DNA of 64,000 nucleotides, from the NCBI RefSeq assembly GCF_000717745.1, contig NZ_JOBH01000006.1, positions 1 through 64,000 on the forward strand. The letters run 5' to 3'. Each line of letters starts with the position of its first letter. Positions within the stretch are counted from its first letter, which is position 1. The position numbers were made by a program, and so were the translations under genes. Source of the stretch: Streptomyces violens. GTDB lineage: Bacteria; Actinomycetota; Actinomycetes; Streptomycetales; Streptomycetaceae. This document shows, one piece after another, positions 58,581-64,000 of this stretch. Below the pieces are notes generated by a model that saw nothing but the letters and a program-made list of their open reading frames with translations, had not been told where the DNA came from and searched no databases.

Positions 58581-58988
58581 TCAGACGGCGCGGAGCGAGA
58601 AGGGATGGCCCGCGGGGTCGGAGTAGAGCCGCAGTTCCTCGCCGCTCTCGCGCCGCTCGGCTTCCATCGGCTGCCCGCCGTAGTCGATCACCTGGCGTTC
58701 CACGTCGTCCATGCGGTCCTTGGGCACCAGCAGGTGCAGGTGGGACTGCTGGGAGTCCTCGGGCCGCGGCCACGAGGGCGGCGCCGCGCCGTGGTCCCGG
58801 CGGAACGCCATCCGCGTCCCCTGACCGCCCGAGATCTCGATGAGCTCGACGCCCATCTCGGCCGGCAGCTTCGCGCCGAGCAGCTTCGCGTAGAACTCCG
58901 CGACCGGCTCGGGCTCGGCACAGTCCAGGACGATCACTCCCGCCTCGACGAAGACGGTGGCTTCCCTCGACCCCGCGTTCTCTGTCAT
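58581..58988 (-). CDS. VOC (glyoxalase/bleomycin-resistance fold) family protein
   Basis: The 135-residue protein has the paired beta-alpha-beta pattern of the VOC superfamily: VIVLDCAEPEPVAEFYAKLL, then HLHLLVPKDRMDDVERQVID and a closing LRLYSDPAGHPFSL. The PDPAGHPF-type ending is typical of actinobacterial members with unknown ligands. One glutamate of the usual metal site is not evident, so catalytic activity is uncertain. GGAG lies nine bases before ATG 58988. Confidence 0.8.
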   Translation of the reverse strand: MTENAGSREATVFVEAGVIVLDCAEPEPVAEFYAKLLGAKLPAEMGVELIEISGGQGTRMAFRRDHGAAPPSWPRPEDSQQSHLHLLVPKDRMDDVERQVIDYGGQPMEAERRESGEELRLYSDPAGHPFSLRAV

Positions 58989-59093
58989 CACACGCCCCTC
59001 CCGGAACAGACCCGCCCGCCCGGCCACTGCCGGGCGGTGCCGGTGCGAGTAGCCGTATGCGGCCGTTTCATGCCCGGAACCGCAGGGCGCGCG

Positions 59094-59150
59094 GCCGGCC
59101 GACGAGCCCTGACGCCCGTCGGCCGGCCCGCGGTCACGGGCCGGCCGACG
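59094..59150. terminator. Pair of overlapping hairpins, probable terminator
   Basis: GCCGGCCGACG occurs at 59094-59104 and again at 59140-59150. Its complement CGTCGGCCGGC lies between them (59117-59127) with 12-base spacers on both sides, so the middle copy can pair with either neighbour. It lies downstream of the SPW gene and could end transcription of that gene. Confidence 0.5.
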
Positions 59151-59231
59151 AATTCGCGTCCTCGCGTGAGGACTCCTTTTCCTGTTCTCTTCCCATGACG
59201 TCGATGTGGAGCTTCTCCCTTCTCCCGGCGG

Positions 59232-59672
59232 TTACGGTCGCTTACCGCTCCGCGTCGCCGCGCCCGCGCAGACCAGCCCGAGCACGACCGTCAGGGCGCC
59301 GACGATGATGTTGTTCCAGATCACTCCGGCGTCGGGGCCGGTGCCGACGATCCACGGCGACAGGATCAGCCACACACCGATGGCGGACATGGCCCAGCTC
59401 ATGCCGTACATCCGCTCCGGTGTGCTGGTGAAGCCGAGCGCCAGCAGGCCGATGGCGATGCCCAGAATGAGGTTGTGGGTCACCAGGGCGGGCTGGCTCG
59501 TCGTGAAGTGGAGTGTCCATGGCGAGATGGCGCAGTACAGACCGATGAGGAACACCGGCCCGTCCACGAGCGCCACATCGCGACCGCCGAGCATACGGGC
59601 GTAACGGTCCCGCATCTCGGGAACATCGGGGTGACTGGCGATATCGCCTCTCCTGTGTGAGACGTCTGACAT
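59232..59672 (-). CDS. SPW-repeat integral membrane protein
   Basis: The 146-residue protein has four hydrophobic spans and two SPW motifs (CAISPWTLHF and LILSPWIVG), which define the SPW repeat family of unknown function. The soluble N-terminus (DVPEMRDRYARMLGGRDVAL) precedes span one. The ribosome site GGAG and start codon fall within an inverted repeat at 59659-59684. Confidence 0.87.
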   Translation of the reverse strand: MSDVSHRRGDIASHPDVPEMRDRYARMLGGRDVALVDGPVFLIGLYCAISPWTLHFTTSQPALVTHNLILGIAIGLLALGFTSTPERMYGMSWAMSAIGVWLILSPWIVGTGPDAGVIWNNIIVGALTVVLGLVCAGAATRSGKRP

Positions 59673-59684
59673 CAGACTCGTCTC
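59659..59684 (-). promoter_or_regulatory. Hairpin masking the SPW gene start
   Basis: In the mRNA, GAGACG-AG-UCUGA pairs with UCAGA-CGUCUC, with the AUG at the tip. The stem has 11 pairs and one two-base bulge and covers the ribosome site GGAG, which could give translational or temperature control. The tight two-base tip means the innermost pairs would open. Confidence 0.5.
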
Positions 59685-59785
59685 CTTCGATCTCCGCAGG
59701 CCCGACCGCTGACATGGCAGGCACCTGCAAGCCCTATCTTGCGCTTATTTTCTCCTTATGTGTAGTTGGGAGCCCGACGGTGCTC

Positions 59786-60622
59786 CTAGCAGGAGCGCTG
59801 TGGTGGCAGGGGGCGGTCGGCGCGCCGCGTGAGGGTGGCCCGGGTGCGGCGGCAGAGGCGCCAGGCCGCGATGCGGAGGGGCTCGCGGAAGGGGGCTGCG
59901 GGGGCGCCGCGACCCTCGGTCCACTGGCGGAAGAGGTCCGCCGGGGTGTCGGCCATGACCGTCAGCCGGGCGATGCGGAACGGGTCGTCGGCGGGCGAGC
60001 TGAAGGCCCGCAGGGCCGTCGTGGCCGAGGTCCAGCCCGCCGCGCCGACCGCGCGGCGGACCAGCGGGCTGGAGTAGCCGTGCGGATAGGCGAACGCGGA
60101 CACCGGGTGTCCGACAACGTCCTCGATGCGGCGCTTGCAGCCCGAGATCTCGGCGCACAGCCGCCGCCGCGGCAGGGTGTCGAGCTGCGCGTGGGTGCGG
60201 CTGTGCCCGCCGATCGCGATGCCGCAGGCGTCGAGCGTGACGACCTGGCGCCAGTTCAGCATCGGGGCCGGCGGTAGCAGGCTGCCGTCCGGGGTCCCGC
60301 CGGGCGCGTGCACGGCCCCGGTGGTGACGTACAGGGTGGCGGGCAGCCCCCGCTCGGTGAGCTGCGGGACGACCGTCCAGTAGAAGTCCGCGAACCCGTC
60401 GTCGAAGGTGAGGACGGCGCACCAGGGTGGCAGTGGCGGGCCGCCGCGCACCGCCGCGACCAGCCGCTCCAGCGGGATCACGGCGCGGCCGCTGTCGATG
60501 ATCCGGTCCAGTTGTTCGGCGAAGACGCGCGGGGTGACGGTGAAGGGGGCGATCCAGGAGGGCGGGTCGTCGGACACCGAGTGGTACAGGAAGACCGGTA
60601 CCGGGTTCGTGTGCGGGGTCAT
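59786..60622 (-). CDS. Polysaccharide deacetylase (NodB/CE4 family)
   Basis: The 278-residue protein has the NodB motifs: VPVFLYHSVSDDPP at the N-terminus, metal and base residues in LTFDDGFADFYWTVV, the HxxxH pair in GGHSRTHAQLDTLP, and FAYPHGYSSPLVRRAV. There is no signal peptide, so it would act in the cytosol or at the inner membrane face. CE4 enzymes remove N-acetyl groups from chitooligosaccharide- or glucan-like sugars. Twelve bases upstream lies a short frame that resembles the start of a glycosyltransferase-associated protein. Confidence 0.87.
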   Translation of the reverse strand: MTPHTNPVPVFLYHSVSDDPPSWIAPFTVTPRVFAEQLDRIIDSGRAVIPLERLVAAVRGGPPLPPWCAVLTFDDGFADFYWTVVPQLTERGLPATLYVTTGAVHAPGGTPDGSLLPPAPMLNWRQVVTLDACGIAIGGHSRTHAQLDTLPRRRLCAEISGCKRRIEDVVGHPVSAFAYPHGYSSPLVRRAVGAAGWTSATTALRAFSSPADDPFRIARLTVMADTPADLFRQWTEGRGAPAAPFREPLRIAAWRLCRRTRATLTRRADRPLPPQRSC

Positions 60623-60634
60623 GGCGGGCCCCCT

Positions 60635-60970
60635 TCAGGGGCGGGCGGCGGCGCCGGGCCCGCTTCCCCCCCGGGTGCGGTGGCCCGTCGGTACGGCCGG
60701 TTCGAGTGGGGCGGCAGCGGCCGGCGCCCGGCGGAGCCCGGCCCGGTCGCCGGGGGTGCCGGTGGCGTGCACCAGAGCGAGCGGGTGCCCGTGCAGCCGC
60801 ACCCACGCCAACACGCGCTCGTCCATGTCGCCGGCGTCCGAGCCGACCGGCGAGCGGGGCTCACCGGGCGAGGTCAGGTCCGGTTCGACGACGCGGACGC
60901 GAGTGTCCAGCGAGTCGCGGGCGGCGATCCAGGGGCAGGCCGTCGCGGTGCGCCGGCCGAAGCCGAGCAT
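60635..60970 (-). CDS. Truncated protein resembling a glycosyltransferase-associated N-terminus
   Basis: The 111-residue frame starts MLGFGRRTATACPWIAARDS and has MDERVLAWVRLHGHPLALVH, similar to the N-terminal region of glycosyltransferases encoded next to deacetylases in Streptomyces. After residue 75 the sequence becomes Arg/Ala/Gly-rich and low in complexity, and no GT-A domain follows. GGAGG precedes the ATG. It is probably a truncated gene, though it could make a small protein. Confidence 0.4.
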   Translation of the reverse strand: MLGFGRRTATACPWIAARDSLDTRVRVVEPDLTSPGEPRSPVGSDAGDMDERVLAWVRLHGHPLALVHATGTPGDRAGLRRAPAAAAPLEPAVPTGHRTRGGSGPGAAARP

Positions 60971-61295
60971 CAGTTCCCCCTCCTGTATGAGGCAGGGGCC
61001 GACCCGGTACGGGCGTGCGGTGTCGTCGGCCGTCGGGCATGGCCCGGATGAAAAGGCGGTGCCCTCCCGGCACGGCCTGGGAAATCGGGAAGGCGCTGGG
61101 TGCGGCGGGATGTCCCTGCCGCCGGTCCTTCCCGAGCGCCGCGAACGGCGCGGGGGCTGGCTGCGCGGTCCGCTGGAGAGCGGGCCGCTCCGCCCGGAAA
61201 AGCGGAGCCTGGTCCTCACATTTGCAGCATCCTCACCGAGAGTCAAGGTAAAGGGAGTGAAATGCCGTAAGTATCGCGAAAGAGACTGCTGTTGG
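60971..61295. other. Noncoding stretch upstream of the deacetylase pair
   Basis: About 325 bases without a supported gene. On the minus strand, TTGACT (near 61245) is followed after 17 bases by AAATGT, a possible promoter for the deacetylase pair with a long leader. The frames that cross it look like GC-rich shadows. Confidence 0.35.
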
Positions 61296-63434
61296 TCACT
61301 CGCTGTAGTAATCGGTGTCTTCGTGCCCGGCCATGCGCCGCAGCTCCTGGGTGATCCGCCGGGTGATCTCGCCGGGCCGCGCCGGACGGCCGAAGTGCCA
61401 GCCCTGGCCCCAGTCGCACCCCATGGCCCGCAGCCGCTCCGCGTCGGCCGCCGTCTCCACGCCCTCCGCCGTCACGTTCACGCCGAGCGCCCGCGCCAGC
61501 GAGACCAGCCCTTCGATGACCCGCCAGCTCTGCTGCGCGGCGGCCTCCGGGCGGTGGGTGTCCGCGAGGAACGAACCGGCGATCTTCAGCCCGGAGACCG
61601 GGAGTTCACCGAGGTACCCCAGCGCCGACCAGCCGGTGCCGAAGTCGTCCACCGCGAGCGTGATACCGGCGTCCGCGAGGCTGCGCAGCGTCGGCATCGA
61701 GTCGTCGTCGGACCGCAGCACGGCGCTCTCGGTGATCTCCAGCTGGAGCAGCCTCGGGTCCAGCCCGGAGGAGCGCAGCACCCTGCCGATGTCGGCCGCG
61801 AGCCGGGCGTCCCTGGCCTGGTGGACCGAGACATTGACGTTCACCTGCGGCGCCGCGGTCCCGAACCGGCGCACCCACTCCGCCGCCTGCCCGCACGCCT
61901 CCTCCAGGACCCAGCGGCCCAGCCGCATGATCATCCCGGTCTGCTCGGCGGTGGCGATGAAATCGTCCGGGCTCAGCACGCCGAAGTCCGGGTGCCGCCA
62001 CCGTACGAGCGCCTCCACGGCGGCCAGCGAGCCGTCCGACAGCGTGCACAGCGGCTGGTAGTCCACGAAGAACTCGCCCCGCTCCAGCGCCGCCGGCATC
62101 CGTACCGACATCGCGTAGCGGGTCACCTCGCGCGCGTGGTGGCCCGGGTCGAAGAGCGTCCACCGGCCGCGGCCCGCCTCCTTGGCCCGGTACAGCGTCA
62201 GATCCGCGGCGCGCACCGCGGCCTCCGGCGTCGTCGTGGCCACCGACCGCTCCAGTACGCCCACACTGGCCCGCACCGACAGCCGGCGGTCGGCGACCGG
62301 GAACGGTGTGGCCAGCGCCGACAGCGCGGCCTTCGCCACCGTCACGGCGTCCTGCTGCCCCCGCGAGCGTTCCAGCAACACCACGAACTCGTCGCCGCCC
62401 AGCCGCGCCACGAGATGCCCCAGCGGCGTCATCGCGGTCTCCAGCCGCCGCGCCACCGCGACCAGCAGCTCGTCACCGGCCCCGTGCCCCAGGCTGTCGT
62501 TGACGAACTTGAAGCCGTCCAGGTCGAGATAGCAGATCCCGAACCGGGCGTCGGCGCGGGGCGCCCGGAAGAGCCGTTCGAGCCGGTCGATGAAGGCCGC
62601 CCGGTTGGGCAGGCCGGTCAGCGTGTCGTGGGTGGCCTGGTGGCGCAGCCGCTCCTCCAGCCGGTACCGGTCGGTGATGTCCTCCAGCAGCGCCACCTGG
62701 TAGTGCGGTACCAGCTCCTCGTCCCGGATCAGCGAGCACGTCAGGTGCGTCCAGACCACCTCGCCGTCCTTCCGGTAATACGGCTTGGTGCACTCGAAGC
62801 GCTCCCGCTCGCCCCGGACCAGCTCGTCGTACGCCAGCCAGGTGCCCGGCTCGTCCTCCGGGTGCACCAGATCGGTGACCCGGCGGCCGCGCAGCTCCTC
62901 CATGCGGCCGCCGAAGATGTCCAGCAGCGCCCGGTTGACCTCCAGGATGTTGCCCTGCAGGTCGCCGATGCCGATGCCGATCGGGGCGTTCTCGAACAGC
63001 GCGCGGAAGCGGGCCTCGGTCGCCCGCAGAGAACGCTCGGCCGACTGCCGCGCGGTGTCGGTGGCGGCCCGGATCTCCTCCTGGTCCCGCAGCGTCCGCT
63101 CGCGCAGCGCCGCCGCCCACCCGGCCGCGAAGGCACCGGCCACGGCGGGCCCGCGGCCCTTCGGTACCGGGTGCGCGTGCAGCAGCTCGACCGCGCGGGC
63201 CAGCACCGAGGGGTCGGTGTAGTGCGCGTCGACCAGCAGCGTCCCGGCCTCCTCGGCCGCGACCGTGGACACCGGGTCGCCCTGCCAGGCCCGGCGCAGC
63301 AGTTCGGCGGTCCGGGCGGTCAGCCGCTGCCGCGCCCCGGGCTGCACCGTGAGCCCCAGTCCTTCCCGGAGCAGCCCGGCCCAGGACTCCTCGAAGTGTC
63401 CGGACGCCCCGCGGTCCGGTTCCGCAGCACTCAC
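61296..63434 (-). CDS. PAS-GGDEF-EAL cyclic-di-GMP signalling protein
   Basis: The 712-residue cytosolic protein has a helical N-terminal region (1-130), PAS domain (about 140-265, FRALFENAPIGIGIGDLQGN and NILEVNRALLDIFGG), GGDEF domain (about 275-435, active site LARLGGDEFVVLL) and EAL domain (about 450-700, AAVEALVRWRHPDFG, LEITESAVLR, AVDDFGTGWSALG, AEGVET). Both catalytic motifs are intact, so it may make and break c-di-GMP, which controls development in Streptomyces. The architecture resembles RmdA. GTG 63434 overlaps the stop of the preceding methyltransferase gene (GTGA). Confidence 0.9.
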   Translation of the reverse strand: MSAAEPDRGASGHFEESWAGLLREGLGLTVQPGARQRLTARTAELLRRAWQGDPVSTVAAEEAGTLLVDAHYTDPSVLARAVELLHAHPVPKGRGPAVAGAFAAGWAAALRERTLRDQEEIRAATDTARQSAERSLRATEARFRALFENAPIGIGIGDLQGNILEVNRALLDIFGGRMEELRGRRVTDLVHPEDEPGTWLAYDELVRGERERFECTKPYYRKDGEVVWTHLTCSLIRDEELVPHYQVALLEDITDRYRLEERLRHQATHDTLTGLPNRAAFIDRLERLFRAPRADARFGICYLDLDGFKFVNDSLGHGAGDELLVAVARRLETAMTPLGHLVARLGGDEFVVLLERSRGQQDAVTVAKAALSALATPFPVADRRLSVRASVGVLERSVATTTPEAAVRAADLTLYRAKEAGRGRWTLFDPGHHAREVTRYAMSVRMPAALERGEFFVDYQPLCTLSDGSLAAVEALVRWRHPDFGVLSPDDFIATAEQTGMIMRLGRWVLEEACGQAAEWVRRFGTAAPQVNVNVSVHQARDARLAADIGRVLRSSGLDPRLLQLEITESAVLRSDDDSMPTLRSLADAGITLAVDDFGTGWSALGYLGELPVSGLKIAGSFLADTHRPEAAAQQSWRVIEGLVSLARALGVNVTAEGVETAADAERLRAMGCDWGQGWHFGRPARPGEITRRITQELRRMAGHEDTDYYSE

Positions 63435-64000
63435 GGGCGACGCCCCACGCCGGCCAGGCCCGTCATCCGCTCCGGATGCGGCCCCACCGCGTCCGGCGTC
63501 TCCGGCCGCCACTCGGGCAGGTAGACCACGCCCGGCTCGACGAGCTCGAACCCGTCGAAGTACGCGGTGATCTGCGCCCGGGAGCGCATCGTGAGCGGGG
63601 TGCGGGTGCGGGCGTACAGCTCCTGGTGCGGGCCGGCCTGGTCGGGGCGGCCCTCCAGCGACGCGTGGGAGAGGGCCAGCGCGCTGCCCGGAGGCAGCAC
63701 GTCGCGCAGCGTGGCGACGATGCCGGCCGGATCCGCCTCGTCCGGGACGAAGTGCAGCACCGCGACCAGCAGCACCGCCACCGGCTCACCCGGACGGAGC
63801 AGTTCGGCGACGGGGGCCTGGGCGAGCAGCCCGTGCGGGTCCCGCACGTCCGCCTGGACGACCTCGACCAGCGGATCGTCCCGCACCAGCAGCCTGCTGT
63901 GCGCGACGGCGACCGGATCCATGTCGACGTACACCACCCGGGCGTCCGGGCGTACCTCCTGGGCGACCTCGTGCACCGCGCCGAAGGTGGGAATGCCCGA
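63431..64000 (-). CDS. SAM-dependent methyltransferase, PF04672 type (partial)
   Basis: The frame runs off the right edge; 189 residues are visible. IPTFGAVHEVAQEVRPDARV, VVYVDMDPVAVAHSRLLVRD and the C-terminal TMRSRAQITAYFDGFELVEP match the DUF574/PF04672 methyltransferase family common in Streptomyces, whose targets are unknown. It overlaps the c-di-GMP enzyme gene by four bases (GTGA), so the two are cotranslated. Confidence 0.88.
   Translation of the reverse strand, partial: SGIPTFGAVHEVAQEVRPDARVVYVDMDPVAVAHSRLLVRDDPLVEVVQADVRDPHGLLAQAPVAELLRPGEPVAVLLVAVLHFVPDEADPAGIVATLRDVLPPGSALALSHASLEGRPDQAGPHQELYARTRTPLTMRSRAQITAYFDGFELVEPGVVYLPEWRPETPDAVGPHPERMTGLAGVGRRP

Noticed and set aside
1..64000. 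tRNA, rRNA, CRISPR arrays, prophage genes, origin or attachment sites
   Set aside because: I saw no cloverleaf-forming CCA-type segments, rRNA-like stretches, regularly spaced repeats, integrase or DnaA-box clusters; small RNAs cannot be excluded by reading alone.

Overview
The window looks like Streptomyces (or a close relative) chromosomal DNA. It is very GC-rich, has strong third-position G/C bias and many GTG/TTG starts, and its gene families are typical of actinomycetes: F420-type oxidoreductases, DoxX, SPW-repeat, a LigD-type phosphoesterase and ligase, and tandem IclR regulators. I saw no rRNA, tRNA, CRISPR array, phage module or intact insertion sequence. The content is mostly catabolic and accessory, with three patches of decayed genes (about 1.5-1.86 kb, 29.7-30.0 kb and 32.4-32.9 kb), as expected away from the chromosome core.

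Left part, 0-20 kb. A truncated aminotransferase gene faces an XRE-cupin regulator gene; between them lie two matching 18-bp palindromes. A gene-fragment scar follows. An eight-gene minus-strand operon (12345 down to 1863) encodes a cytosolic GH127 protein, a peptide-type ABC importer (five genes), a prolyl-iminopeptidase-like hydrolase and a Tat-exported GH127 protein. A divergent LacI gene and two LacI-like operators accompany it. I read this as a possible locus for arabinosylated hydroxyproline peptides of plant cell walls. Next, an IclR gene faces an operon of MFS sugar-acid transporter, FAH-family hydrolase, KDG-kinase-like PfkB kinase, hexulose-phosphate-synthase-like protein and hexulose-phosphate-isomerase-like protein.

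Middle part, 20-42 kb. An aldo/keto reductase gene lies divergent from an ATP-grasp/CocE hydrolase pair. A compact six-gene Mrp-type antiporter operon has no second large NuoL-like subunit. After two metabolic genes and a broken P-loop gene comes a short peptide gene with a very strong ribosome site, then a terminator-like hairpin, an RsgA-type GTPase gene and a methyltransferase gene; this has the layout of transcription attenuation. Tn3 and nitrilase relics follow, then a CDF metal transporter, an F420 oxidoreductase, an APH-fold kinase and a three-gene formate dehydrogenase operon whose active site has cysteine in place of selenocysteine.

Right part, 42-64 kb. A six-gene operon (SDR, amidohydrolase, acyl-CoA ligase, MaoC, MHS transporter, secreted hydrolase) is read divergently from a MarR gene across a TTGACGTCAA palindrome. 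A double-length IclR protein gene faces pobA. Then come a HAD phosphatase, a CYP152-type peroxygenase, a free-standing CheB domain, split LigD phosphoesterase and ligase genes, a VOC protein, an SPW membrane protein, a polysaccharide deacetylase with a truncated partner, a PAS-GGDEF-EAL c-di-GMP enzyme and a partial PF04672 methyltransferase.

Functions are assigned from motifs and family resemblance read by eye. Operators, promoters and pathway roles are inferences unless stated otherwise.
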